From an uncultured Bacteroidales bacterium (lineage in GTDB: Bacteria > Bacteroidota > Bacteroidia > Bacteroidales > CAIXZF01): DNA of 64,000 nucleotides. The position numbers and the translations under genes are program-made. Within the stretch, counting starts at the first letter, position 1. Every line of letters starts with the position of its first letter. The stretch lies in contig CAIXZF010000035.1 in assembly GCA_903923925.1 (NCBI GenBank), positions 1 to 64,000 on the forward strand, read 5' to 3'. Below the pieces are notes generated by a model. It searched no databases and was not told the origin of the DNA. It was given only the letters and a program-made list of their open reading frames with translations. Below, in pieces: positions 12,601-21,200 of the stretch.

Positions 12601-14727
12601 ACACTGAATCCTGTATATTGTCATAATGCTGCATCTGTCAATTTAATTGGGAACCACGCACCTTCCGGAATATTCACCGGACCGGGAGTTACCAATAACG
12701 GAAACGGAACTGCGGTTTTCTCCCCTATTCTTGCCGGCGAAGGCGGCCCGTATGCAATTTCATATACCTACACCAACAGTAATGGATGTACCGCATCTTA
12801 TAACCAAATGGTAGCTGTAACAGGAACAGGAACAGGATGTTCAATCGGGGTTCAGGCTTCTTACTGTTTATCCAGCAATAATTACCCCATTTATGGTTTC
12901 CCTGCTGGCGGCGTTTTCACAGGGCCGGGTATTGTAAACGGCAGTCTGTTTAATCCAGCAATTGCTGGACCTGGAATACATTCGCTTACCTACAGTGTCA
13001 ACCAGGGTGGTTGTGTTAATACAGCTACTCAATTTGTTACTGTTACGTCAACACCTGTTGAATTCCACATAACTGGAGGTGGCCATTATTGCGCTGGAAA
13101 TGCCGGAGTAGAAATCGGGCTAAATGGATCTCAACAAGGTATAACATATACTTTGTTACATGACAACACTCCAACGAATCAATCATCAACAGGAACTGGT
13201 AATCCAATAACCTTCGGATACCAGAACATTGAAGGTTCTTACACAATCTCAGCTACTCAGACAAGCAGTAATTGTGATGGAATGATGATTGGGTCTACTG
13301 TTGTCACCATGAATCCTTTACCAATCGTTACAATGGATTCACTTCCAGCAATCTGCTCAAATGCTGAACCAATAATTCTTTCCCAGGGTAATCCTGCTGG
13401 TGGATATTACAGTGGTATTGGTGTTACGGATAGCATTTTTGATCCAACAATTGCAGGTTTTGGAGACATTACTCTATTATATACATTCACTGACCAGTAC
13501 CATTGCTCAAGTTCTGCATCAAATATAATTCACATTGACTCATGCGGATTCCTGAGAATCTCCGGATCAGTGAACTATGATAATAGTGTGGCAACTCCAA
13601 TGAATAATACAAATATTATCCTTAAACGCGATGGTACTATTATTCAAACAACAGTTTCAAATAATTCAGGACACTATCAATTCACGAATATAACACCAGC
13701 CGTATATACAATTGAAGCAAACTGCAATAAACCATGGGGTGGAGTGAATGCAAGTGATGCATTGATGATAATGAAACACTTTGCTCATCTCACCTATCTT
13801 ACAGGTTTGGCAAAAGTTGCTGCCGACATTGATGGCAACAATGTAGTTAATGCTATTGACGCGCTGATGGTTTCAAAAAGATTCACAAACCTTATTGCCA
13901 GCTTCCCTACAGATGACTGGAGATTTGAATCACATACCATTACTATTAATGCTACAGATGGAATTGCAAATATCAAGGGCATTTGTTCTGGTGATGTTAA
14001 CAATTCATATCTTCCTCCTTCAGCAATGGTTGAACCAACGATTGATCTGGGACATGCCGGAACTATCAATATCCAATCCTTTGAATCATTCGAACTTCCA
14101 ATAACTACAAATACTCCATTAATAACAGCTGCCGTTTCAATGATTATGAAATACCCGGCTGATGAACTCGAAGTACTAGATGTCAGAATGCAGGGAAATG
14201 AAAACATCAGACCTGTATTTAATTCTGAAAACGGCGAACTTCGAATAGCCTGGTATAATAATGAGAATCCAATTGTACTAACAAGCGGAGATATCCTGTT
14301 CACAATACTGTTCAAAGCAAAAGATCTGGCAAATAGTACTGAAGGATATATCAATCTTGAACTTGACGGATCCAGTGAAATAGCTAATCAAAATGCTGCT
14401 ACCATAAGAGGTATTGAATTGGTAAGCCCAAAACTCATTGTTGAAAAACAAGTATTCACTACCACTATTAAACCTAACCCGGTCCGTAATCAGGCGGAAC
14501 TAACGTATACTATTCCTGCAAATGGTATTCTTTCGGTTCAGTTATTCGATATGACAGGAAATCTTGTAAAAATGCTTGCTGACGAAATCTCTCAGCAGGT
14601 TGGTTATCATACCATTACTATAGATGCGTGTGAATTACCAACAGGAATGTATATGTACAGGATGATTCTTCGTACTGAAAACGCTTACTATCAAACAACA
14701 AATAAGCTTATTATAAGCAAAGAATAA
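1..14727 (+). CDS. giant T9SS-secreted HYR/SdrD-B-like repeat protein, 5' end outside window
   Basis: The frame is open from base 1, so the gene starts left of the window; at least 4,908 residues are present. Order seen: tandem 86-residue Cys-containing repeats (codons 1-215), HYR-like domains, nine repeats of about 250 residues each opening with a G-x-[VIL]-[FY]-DD-[AG]-NG motif (codons 380-2600), about twelve HYR domains (P-x-I-x-CP-x-N motif, codons 2690-3650), Ig-like repeats opening with TGGG plus a Cys (near 3858, 3947 and 4358), then a carboxypeptidase-like domain, two dockerin-like segments (near 4581 and 4609, the second with DIDGNN), a cohesin-like domain and a C-terminal T9SS sorting domain (KPNPVRNQAELTY onward). 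HYR and SdrD-B-like domains are known adhesive or stalk modules; the T9SS tail implies export to the cell surface. No enzyme domain is visible. Probably an adhesin or surface filament. A terminator follows at once. Confidence 0.9.
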   Translation, partial: NAGSGCAASPYILTRTYRITDACGNFIDRSHTITVIDDVNPTATAPADITGIKCIASIPAANVALITDEADNCGATPTVVLQSESNNAGSGCAASPYILTRTYRITDACGNFIDRSHTITVVDDVNPTATAPADITGIKCIASIPAADVNLITDEADNCGATPTVVLQSESNNAGSGCAASPYILTRTYRITDACGNFIDRIHTITVIDDVNPTINTLAANLTVDCDGTGNTIQLNNWLNSHAGASATDNCSGITWSHNFTALSNLCGATGAATVVFSATDACGNSSATSATFTIQDNTAPIITTCAPIQSALANISCQANVPDFISTSSASDICGSVIISQSPPAGTTVGLGVTPITITATDECGNFSTCSSSFTVNSLTISGTVFDDANGISNSLIDGSTLGIAGASQLYANLTQGGLVVGVVPVSHPSGNYTLDCAEGVVPNTSYTVILSSTQGTIGMAVAASLPLGWVNTAEGTAIGDGLVDGKINVNITTSVITNTNFGIDQLPTPIAVDPGAQFNPGGTNNVIVPATSFTGTDPESPAGFITQIHISNFPTNTTSITINGTTYTSVTWPVGGFLIPTNAAGNPTQIITIDPFNGNVTAQLAFSVLDNAGKESPTTSVVDLDFIDLTLSGTLYDDANGLIGIPANTVDGFSMNLGNAMYVNLVSSSNTVLTSILANINGTYSFGTADGILMNTSYNVILTNGLNAVGSLLTSASLPVNWVSTGENIGAGAGNDGSINSALSISVVAVSITNANFGFDQLPFPVASDPAPQFNPGGSNNVILPSSAFSGYDLESVGYITQIYIQSFPSNINSITIDGTNYTSGSWPVGGVYIPTNALGNTSVPISIDPIDGNTTAQITFSVFDNAGKESASTDVLYVQFYDLTISGHVFDDANGLLGVPVNTVDGTLTNAGGNIYANLVNASNVVLFSASVTAGGLYSFGNANGVQINTSYNVILTNGISSIGTTLTTATLPVNWVSSGENLGAGTGNDGSVNSMLTIAVATAPVTNANFGVDQLPSPIAVNPAPQFNPGGTNNVTVPATSFNGSDPESPAGFISQIHIVSFPTNATSITINGTTYTSATWPAGGSYVPTNAAGNPTQLITIDPDNGNLTAQITFSVVDNAGKESTSTGVVNLLFNDLTLSGNIFDDANGLLGVPVNTVDGIPTNAGGLLYANLVNGSNQVIASVAVSAGGIYSFGTSNGVQLNTSYNVILSNGLVTIGNTVLSATLPANWVSSGENFGAGTGNDGSVNSMLTIAVTTTPVANANFGIDQLPTPIAVDPAAQFNPGGTNNITVPATSFTGTDPENPAGFITQIRIISFPTNTTSITINGTTYTSGTWPGIGIFVPSNAAGNPTQIITIDPDNGNLTAQITFSVVDNAGKESATSDVVDLQFNDITLSGNLYDDANGLQGIPANTVDGTPTNSGGTIYANLVNGANQVLASVAVSATGTYIFGTGNGIQINSSFNVILTNGIKPLGNTLTAADLPLNFVSTGENLGAGVGNDGNANSILTIAIVGNPISNANFGVDQLPDSNPISGTYVNPGGTIALSVPPIGGSDPEDGLYGPGMAINIVSIPANGILYYNGLPVIAGQTISNYNPALLTIDPLFNGAGTVIFTYAAIDAAGKQDQTPAIATINFTSINLYGHVFDDGNGMANGVVDGLLNYAGNTLYANLVYTGTGIVADVVPVTPVGIYQFLNQNGNNSYTIILSDFPGTAGSLAPVPNLPTPWVNTGEHAGAGPGSDGLVNGMLNVTTLNVDVADLNFGIDRTPAVYDYTMAAQFNPGGLMQIPVPSIAFSGSDAEDGVYTGSLTGRNVILYPALNGTLFYNGIPVVAAMNIPSFNPNLASIDPDNGDLSTSFTYTAFDNANVADPTPNTISLPFFDIKVSGTVFDDGNGMLNGFVDGTGTNAVSTLYINLVSSISGIVFATVPVNPNGTYQFSNLGIPSNTNFNLILSTTAGIPGNSSPIANLPFNWINTGEHLGATIGNDGIINGTLSVNTGTASLNNANFGIDQLPQTSNTSATFHNPGGTATVLVPTLSGSDPEDGVLGTGMTFEINSIPANATLYYNGIAVVIGQIITNFNPGLLTLDPLFDGSGSVSFTYAAIDAAGKQDPSPATSTIIFTGINLLGNVYDDANGLQNSTVDGLPTNAGGVLYVNLIDVNTNLVLGVSSVSPAGTYQFLNVFENSSYKILLSSVSGTIGTSAPAATLASPWLNTGENIGSGLGNDGTVNGIIIVNSLNSDINNINFGIEQPPAVTDYSVPSQVNPGGIIQINVPAAAFNGNDFEDGIYPLSLSGRKVQLFPATNAVLYYLGVPVLSPLIINAFNPNMVSIDPVNGNTTAAFNYTTYDNAGIQDATPGIISLTFTGITIAGNVFDDANGLNNNLVDGTGTSVGGSLFINLVNAGTGIVVAVTPVNPDGSYIFSGPLVTLNTSFNLVLSINSGNIGNPVPTIALPGNWTNTGEHLGNTVGNDGVANGILPVFSGITNTANANFGIDQLPNSNNVFAAYINPGGISTLPIPALTGTDPEDGIYGTGSTIVFTSLPLNGTIYYNNVALVNGQTILNYNPALLTVDPLFNTSGSIVFNYSNVDAAGKLDPSPAIVTIDIYSCANSVVVPTSQNQCGAIAFNLDPQPPLGNVTYSLSGATTGSGNGTASGHFFNIGLTIVSYTITDIHGNIMTCSFTVTVIDMQPPSITCPSNITVNNTTNLCTGIASFIVTFSDNCPGSTISQISGLPSGGSFPVGTTTNTFRATDAYGNSSTCSFNVTVIDNQAPTIVCPANISKSIDPTHCFATLIIPAPVVNDNCGVLSYFNNITGSGNASGTFGVGTTNLVWTVIDTHGNTASCTMNIVVYDNEIPVIVCPANITKNVSPGQCQATVTVPAPMKSDNCGIASVINSYNGSSNASGVYPVGSTNVTWTATDIHGNTASCTMSILVVDNQNPVVICPANITQTNAAGLCNAVVNVPVPATSDNCGVNNLLNSFNNTANASGTYPVGSTVVLWTVTDIHGNSSSCSMTVTITDSQNPVITCPANKTVNTNPNACFATGVVLGTPTTSDNCGVATVISNAPSSYPKGLNTVTWIVTDTHGNTASCLQTVLVVDNQNPVITCPANITTNTNSGTCQATGINLGAPVAIDNCPGLTVTNNAPGVYPLGNTTITWTVTDGSGLVATCNQIVTIVDNQNPVIVCPANITANASPGLCSASGLSLGTPVTSDNCSGILTITNNAPASFPVGLTNVIWAVTDASGRTSTCTQTITIVDNQAPSISCPANKTVNSTAGICGATGVNLGNPVTTDNCSVATTTNNAPGIFPIGNTNVIWTVTDNHGKTATCLQTVTVIDNQLPTIICPANKTVYTNAGQCLATGVSLGTPTTGDNCQVISVTNNAPASYPLGSTTVKWIVTDAAGLTASCTQSVFVADNQAPVIGPTLPVIVQLNSNCSATGVTLIPPAVTDNCAITSFGNNSPLAYPLGTTIVTWTAVDASGNSSSATQTVTVLDNIPPVITCPGPTTLFTDSGVCSANPLNIPAATATDNCSGVTITNNTSGNLPLGISTVIWTATDASGNSASCESKVTVIDNQPPTIICPPNITQVETTFVVVDAPVVGDNCGIASVTNNFNNSNNATGVYPPGTTEVTWTVTDINGNSSSCSQFIVINCQLHAYNDTTTIMIDDSAHVHVIYNDTLCGSPVQCSNITILVDPYNYSVYVDSLTGAIVCMPLPGFVGSDSLEYEICCSITDPMPLNPNGSSPAPNSYTVCATAWLFLNTIPASTASISGSATICQGGTAAMLVSLTGTPPFQIKISDGGNIWTYSGILSTTLTIPVNPTITSTYHLVSVKDASGIFGTTSGSATITVNVLNTYVITGGGNYCPGSAGLIIGLSGSDPGVSYQLFRNNTAVGAPTIGTGLPLNFGYQTAVGIYSIIATSATNFCSRNMSGNTTINMFPVVNLFNVTGGGECCFGCTDVHVYLNGSVQGVVYNLWNGTTLISTLFGTGLPIDFGYMTSSGYYTISGTNAYGCSAFMNGGAVVVLHPPAEGELLTSDTTICQGQSITLGIDLTSGSGPWTVVVSNGSGNITYDSIWCSPFFFTVTPDITRTYTLVSVSDAFGCFTLGSGTTTVTVLQIPVVSHLPVQAVCTNALPFAVSGGVPSGGFYMGPGILNGVFNPGLSGAGLFDILYTVSSGNGCQASTIVTITVNSLPVVSSTTLNPVYCHNAASVNLIGNHAPSGIFTGPGVTNNGNGTAVFSPILAGEGGPYAISYTYTNSNGCTASYNQMVAVTGTGTGCSIGVQASYCLSSNNYPIYGFPAGGVFTGPGIVNGSLFNPAIAGPGIHSLTYSVNQGGCVNTATQFVTVTSTPVEFHITGGGHYCAGNAGVEIGLNGSQQGITYTLLHDNTPTNQSSTGTGNPITFGYQNIEGSYTISATQTSSNCDGMMIGSTVVTMNPLPIVTMDSLPAICSNAEPIILSQGNPAGGYYSGIGVTDSIFDPTIAGFGDITLLYTFTDQYHCSSSASNIIHIDSCGFLRISGSVNYDNSVATPMNNTNIILKRDGTIIQTTVSNNSGHYQFTNITPAVYTIEANCNKPWGGVNASDALMIMKHFAHLTYLTGLAKVAADIDGNNVVNAIDALMVSKRFTNLIASFPTDDWRFESHTITINATDGIANIKGICSGDVNNSYLPPSAMVEPTIDLGHAGTINIQSFESFELPITTNTPLITAAVSMIMKYPADELEVLDVRMQGNENIRPVFNSENGELRIAWYNNENPIVLTSGDILFTILFKAKDLANSTEGYINLELDGSSEIANQNAATIRGIELVSPKLIVEKQVFTTTIKPNPVRNQAELTYTIPANGILSVQLFDMTGNLVKMLADEISQQVGYHTITIDACELPTGMYMYRMILRTENAYYQTTNKLIISKE
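1141..7830 (+). repeat. nine tandem ~750-bp coding repeats (SdrD-B-like plus Ig-like unit)
   Basis: Nine units can be recognised by the DD[AG]NG motif encoded near 1150, 1905, 2670, 3435, 4200, 4935, 5665, 6390 and 7120. Each continues with an ANLV or INLV segment, a W-[VITL]-[NS]-[TS]-[GA]-E motif and N-x-NFG-[IVF]-[DE]. Units 2 to 4 are the most alike at the DNA level. Units 5 to 9 alternate between two versions of the second half: one with a YYNG segment and DPLF, the other with a PNPN/PNMxSIDP-type segment. Confidence 0.85.
8062..10960 (+). repeat. array of about twelve HYR domains, ~250 bp each
   Basis: Each unit encodes [PA]-x-I-x-CP-[AS]-N near its start, an internal DNC, and ends in W-T-[VA]-TD followed by a small residue, G-[NKL] and a Cys. 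This is the hyalin (HYR) repeat signature, an Ig-like adhesion fold. The tenth unit (near 10262) lacks the usual CPAN cysteine. Confidence 0.85.
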
Positions 14728-14770
14728 GTCATAAAACAGATAGTTATATAAAAAATTCTTTCCTTTTAAC

Positions 14771-14815
14771 AATAACAAAAAAGAGGTGGTTTAATGCTAC
14801 CTCTTTTTTGTTATT
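14771..14815 (+). terminator. strong intrinsic terminator after the first giant gene
   Basis: A perfect 17-bp inverted repeat (arms 14771-14787 and 14799-14815, loop 11 nt) starts 43 bp after the stop codon. The right arm contains a run of six T. The A-rich left arm makes it potentially bidirectional. Confidence 0.9.
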
Positions 14816-15043
14816 AAATCGGTTGAAAAAAAATAGATTTTATTACTTCTTTTGCTATTTTCGTTGTAATTTGGTCAACTGAATATACGTAATCCCTTAA
14901 AAATTGTTAAAAATATGAGAAATATTGAAGCAGCCGAAACCAATTCATCGTAAATGCGTAAAATTGCATTATGATTTGATATATAAATATGGTATAAGGC
15001 AGGGTTCAGACAATGAAGCTGTTTTTATTATTTAATTAAAATT
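14816..15043. other. AT-rich intergenic stretch, nothing recognised
   Basis: No coding frame, tRNA-like fold or clear repeat is visible between the terminator and the promoter of the second giant gene. Confidence 0.6.
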
Positions 15044-15076
15044 TTTGTAATTTTTTGTTTAAAAAGATTAATTTTG
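15044..15076 (+). promoter_or_regulatory. Bacteroidota-type promoter for the second giant gene
   Basis: TTTG at 15044-15047 is followed after 21 bp by TAATTTTG at 15069-15076, an exact match to the TAnnTTTG -7 element with normal spacing. Transcription would start near 15082, leaving a leader of about 165 nt before the preferred start at 15248. This is a motif match only. Confidence 0.45.
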
Positions 15077-15247
15077 TTGCATATGGGCTATTTTTTTTAT
15101 TATTTTGCTCGTTAATTTGATGCTAATAAGGCATTTTTACATACAATTCGCCGGTTAAATCCTGTTAATCAATAGGTTATAAGCCTGTGATGCTATTTTT
15201 ATATGAAGAAAAGAGAAACAATAATTAATAACCAAAATCAATCACTT

Positions 15248-18200
15248 ATGAAAAGTAGAATCATTACGCTATTGTTCAGTGTCTTGCTGAGCTTTACTGC
15301 ATTTTCCCAAGGTGTGAGTTTATTAGGTGGCGGGCCCATCTGTTATCCTAGTACACCGACGGTTTCTGTAAACATCATGCCAACGGGGGCATGGAACATT
15401 GATCCAACGTTTACCGTTTCCTATAGTGCAGTCCCTGCACTTTTGGGATCCTGGGATATTGCAGGATTTGTTGATGCATTCCCTTATTCTGGAACAATGG
15501 CTACCTATACCCCGTCGATCCTTGACCCGACAGGTGCGGTAGTTGTTACAATTACCATTACAAAGACTGCAGGTACTTCACCTCCAGCAAATGCTACTGT
15601 TAGGTCAAATACTGTTGTTATTCAAATCAACCGGGATCCTGTTGTAACAGTTCCCAATGTTGATGTTTGTGGTGGACTACGTCCTGTTAACCTTACATCT
15701 TCTTCCACCGGTACACCTTCAACCAGACTTTGGGCTGCAGGCGACGGCGTTTTTACAAGTCCAGGTACGTTTAATACAGTTTATACACCTGGTGATTTCG
15801 ATAGTTTGAACCGCGTTGTTAACCTTGACATGTTCGTTCAGGATGTGAATGGATGTGCTGCTCACGGATATGGTACCTTATTTTTGACCACTCCTGCTAA
15901 TGCAGGTTATAATCAGGATAACTGTAACACAACTCAGGCTATTCTTCCTGGTAATGTTCCAACTGGTTTCGAAACCGTTCTATGGACATTTACTGGTACT
16001 ACTCCTCCAAGTGCTCATGTTCCTACATGGGTTCTTCCTCAAACACAACCTGTAACTGAAGTTAATGGTTTAGTTTATGGATTTACTTATAATTTTGATT
16101 ACGCTATAGATGGTGGTTTTATATCTGTTTGTCATGATGCAGTTTCTGTTACCCCATGGCAATTACCAACAGTCTCTTATGCAGGTCCTGATCAGGATCT
16201 CTGTTTTGCTGGTCCTTCTATAACCGTTACTCTAAATGCAAATGCTGCAGTTGTTGGAATTGGTCATTGGATTCAGGCTGCTGGTCCGGCTGCAACTATA
16301 AATTCACCGCTTAGCAGAAATTCTACTGTTACTATTACTGCTTCAGGTCCTTATGCTTTCCAGTGGATTATTGAAAATGGTCCTGATTGTGCTCCAAGTC
16401 TCGACAATGTCGATATTAATGTTTGGGCTCCTCCAGTAATTGTTAATCCTCCTGCAAATATTGAACTTTGCCGCAAGGTTATGTCAACACCTGTTACCGG
16501 TTCATGGACTGGTGATGCGATTGGTACATTATGGTATAGTACTGGTGATGGTTATTTTGATAATCCATTCCTGCCTAATACCACTTATCATATGGGTTTA
16601 GCTGACACTTCATTACCAAATCAGCAAGTAAATCTTACTTTCAATGTTCAGGGTCACTCACCTTGTACTGCTGCTGAAAAAACAATTCGTGTTTTCGTTG
16701 ATGAAACTCCTCCAGTTGTTATTACTCAAAATATCACTGTAAATCTTTCTTCATCACCAGCAAGCGGAGGTACAGTTACTATCACAACTGCCCAGATTAA
16801 CAATGGCAGCCACGATGCATCACCATGTTCAGGTCCATTAACCTTCGGCTTAAGCAGAACGGTTTTCACCTGTGCTGATGTTACCTGGCCAAACACACCT
16901 ATTACTGTTACTTTAACTGTTACAGATGATAACAATAACTCAGCTACTGGTACAGCTACAGTTACTGTTCGCGACGTAACAAATCCAACAACAGTATGCA
17001 AAAACACAACAGTAGACCTTAACCATGGCGGTACTGGTTCTATTGTTGCTGCTGATGTTGATAATTCAAGTACAGACAATTGCAGTATCACTTTCAGAAG
17101 TGTTACTCCAAATACATTTAACTGTGGAAACGTTGGTACTAATAATGTAACACTTCTTACAAAAGACTTAAGCACAAATTCTTCTTCTTGTGTTGCAGTT
17201 GTAACAGTTCGCGATTTGATCCCACCAGATCTTACCTGTCATAATATTACTGTTGATGTTTCTTCACTACCTGCTTTAGGCGGTTTTGTTGACATCACTC
17301 CTGCAAGTGTAACAACTTCAGAATATGATGCTTGCGGTATTGCTACAAGAGTACTTTCCAGAACACACTTCACCTGTGCTGATGTTACCTGGCCAAATAC
17401 TCCAATCACTATTACCCTTACCCTTACTGACGTAAACGGTAATTCAACACAATGTTCACCTACTGTTACAGTTCGCGACGTTACCAACCCAACAGCAACT
17501 TGCAAAAACATAACTGTTGACCTCAATCATGCAGGTACAGCATCTATTGTTCCGGCTGATGTTAATAATGGCAGCACGGATAACTGTTCAGTTACACTTA
17601 CTTCAGTTTTACCAAATTCATTTACCTGTGCTAACTTTGGTCCAAACACAGTTACTTTAAAGGTTACTGATCCAAGTACAAACTCAAATACATGTACATC
17701 TACTGTTACTGTCAGAGATTTGGTTCCACCTGATGTTACCTGTAGAAATATTACTGTAAATCTTAGTTCAGGTCCTCCTGCAGGCGGAACAGTAACAATT
17801 CTTGCTACTGATCTGATTTTAACAGACTTTGATGCTTGCGGTATTGCTACTAGAACACTTTCACGTTACACATTCAACTGTGGAGATATTTTTGCTCCAG
17901 TTGATGTACTTGTTACTGTAACAGATATTCATGCAAATACTTCAACATGCCATGCTTTTGTAACTGTAAAAGATATTACAGCTCCTACAATCACAGCATG
18001 CCCAAGTCCAATCGCAATTAACACTTTCCCGGCTAATCCTGGAATCTGTGGTGCATTAGTTACCTATGCTCCTATTACCTGGACTGATAACTGCAGTGCT
18101 ACTTCAGCATTAGTATCTGGTCAGAATTCTGGCACAATTTTCCCAGTTGGTACTACCCTTGTAAAATGGGAAGTAACTGACCTGGCCGGAAACAAATCAA

Positions 18201-21200
18201 CCTGCCAGTTTAATGTTGTTGTTACAGACAATGAGCCTCCTTTGATTATTTGTCCTCCAGACATTTTAGACGTAGCTGACCCTGGTGTTTGTTATGCAAC
18301 CTTAGTTATTAACGATCCATTCGTTTCTGACAATTGTCCGCTAACACCTCCTCCAACTGGTACATCAAATACATGGAGCACCTGTCCTAGTGCACTTCCT
18401 ACAACAGATCCTGTACATTTCCCAGTAGGAACTCATATTGTAACCTGGCATGCCCTTGATAACCATGGAAATTCAAGTACCTGCACTCAGACTATCACAG
18501 TCAACGACCTTCAGCCACCAACAATTATTACCTGCCCTGCTCCAAGAACAAAGGCACTTAATGCTGCTGGTCCATGTACATTAACAGTTCCAACAATTGA
18601 TTTGCCACTTGCTGATGTTTGGGATAATTGCGGAATCGCCACAATTGCCCAGTCTCCTGTAGCTGGTACTCAATTGTCTTCTGCTCATGGCATGACTCAT
18701 AATGTTACAATGATAGTTACTGATATTCATGGAAACAGTTCAACCTGTATTGTTGTAGTTACAGCACAGGATGCAACTAATCCAACTGCTCTTTGTAAAA
18801 ACATCACAGTAACATTAAATTCAGCAGGTGCTGCATCAATTGTTCCTGCAGATGTTAACAATGGCAGCTATGATAACTGCGTTTTCTCAGTGATTTCAGT
18901 TTCACCAAGTTCATTTACCTGCTCAAATGTAGGCGCGAACACAGTAACACTTCTGGTAAGAGACGCTGCTAACAATTCAGCAACATGTACTTCAACTGTT
19001 ACAGTTAGAGATTTAACTGCTCCTGCAATAACTTGCAAGAATATTACTGTAGATCTTGACATTAATGGTAATCATTCAATAGTAGGCGACGATGTTCTTT
19101 TATCAGCAACAGACGCTTGCGGAATTGCAACAAAAATTCCAACCCCATCAACATTTACATGTGCAAACGTTGGTACTCCAGTTTCAGTTAATGTTGTTGT
19201 AACAGATGTTAATGGTAATTCTTCTGCATGTATTGCAATGGTTACTGTAAGAGATTTAGTTCCACCAACAATTACCTGCCAGAACATCACTGTTAATCTC
19301 GATGCAACTGGTAATGCAACAATAGTTGGAAATGATGTTCTGCTTTCAAAGAATGATGCTTGCGGAATCGCTACAAAAATTCCTACTCCAAGTACATTTA
19401 CCTGTGCAAATGTTGGTGCAAATACTGTTAATGTTGTAGTTACTGATGTGAACGGAAATTCATCAGCTTGTACAGCAACCGTAACTGTAAGAGACGTAAC
19501 TGCTCCAGCTATTGTTTGTAAGAACATTACTGTAAACCTTAATGGTAGCGGAAGTGCTTCAATTGTTGGAAACGATGTATTGCTATCTGCTACAGATGCT
19601 TGCGGTATTTCAACAAGGATAGCTACTCCAAGTACTTTCTCCTGTGCTGACATTGCAACTTCACCAAGACCAGTTACTGTTGTTGTTACTGACATTAACG
19701 GTAATTCTTCATCTTGCGTTGCCTTTGTAACTGTTAAGGATCTTATTCCTCCTGTTGTTACATGTCACGCTAATATGACCTTATGTTCAGTTCCAAATTC
19801 ACTGTTAAGCTACACTCCTGTTAGCGGTATTGATCCAACTATCACAGATAACTGTACATGGACTTATACCCATACACTCACAGGTGCTACTTCAAATACT
19901 GGTGCTGGTACAGCAAGTGGATTAAACTTCAATGTTGGTTTAACTCATGTGTTATATACAGTTACAGATCAGGGTGGCAATATTGTTACTTGCGGGTTTG
20001 ATGTTAATGTTTATCAGTATCAGCAGGCAACTGCAGGTCCGGATCTTGACTTCTGCAATGCTGCAAATGCTTACCTGCTTGGTAATATTTACAATCCACT
20101 ATTATATCCTGGTGTAATTCCAGTAACCTACTCATGGATTCAGGTTCCTGTTTCCGGCACTCCAGCTGCAACAATCTATCAGGTTGAAAACGAAGCAGTA
20201 GCTGATGCTCTTGTACCAGGACATATTTACAAATTTGAATTCACAATGGCTTATGGCCCTTGCGTTTCAAAAGATACAATGACTATTTTCAACTGGGCTC
20301 CTCCAACTCCATCACTTGCTGGTTTTGATCAGAACCTATGCAATGCATCATCTGTAACCCTAAATGCTAATAATCCAACTGTTGGACAAGGCACCTGGAT
20401 TCAGAATGCTGGTCCTGCTGTAACAATTCCTGTTGGACAGTTACACCTGCCAAATGCAGTTCTTCCATTACCTTCAGCTGGTCAGTACAGTTTCATTTGG
20501 CAGATTGCCAACGGAATGTGTCCTCCTGAAAATGATGAAGTTGTAGTTACAAATTATGCTCCTGTTGCTGTAAATGCTGGCGCCGCGTTCACATTGTGTC
20601 CAACTGCTCCTTTCCATCAGTTAACCGGAACATCTGCAAGCAATTACTCAACTTTATTCTGGCAAGCAACTGGTACAGGCTATTTCAGCGATGTTACTGC
20701 AATTGCTCCTAAATATTATCCAAGTGCTTCTGACGTTACAGCTGGCACTGTTACTCTTATGTTAACCGGTTACGGAAACGGACCTTGCTCTTCAGCTATG
20801 TCAACAATGGTACTTACTATTAATGACTTTATCGCTCCAACAATTACCTGCCCTGCTAACGTAAATGTTAATGCTGATGCTGGTGTTTGTTATGCTGCTG
20901 TTGTTGCTTTAGGAACTCCAGTAACTGCTGACAACTGTTTAGTTGCAAGTGTTGTAAATAACCATCCTGCTCAATATCCTGTTGGCAATACCACAGTTAT
21001 GTGGACTGTTACTGACGGTAAAGGAAATACAGCAACCTGTAACCAAACTGTAACTGTTGTTGACAATCAATTACCTGTAATTACTTGTCCTGCAAATGTT
21101 ACTTTGAATACTTCTGCCGGTTTATGTACTGCTCCTGCTAGTTTAGCTGGTACAGCTACTGCTACAGATAATTGTCCTGGTGTTGTTGTAACAAGCAATG

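Noticed and set aside
13794-14354. 186-residue open frame on the minus strand
   Set aside because: Lies wholly antisense to the dockerin and cohesin-like coding region, has no family match, and the plus-strand frame is clearly real.
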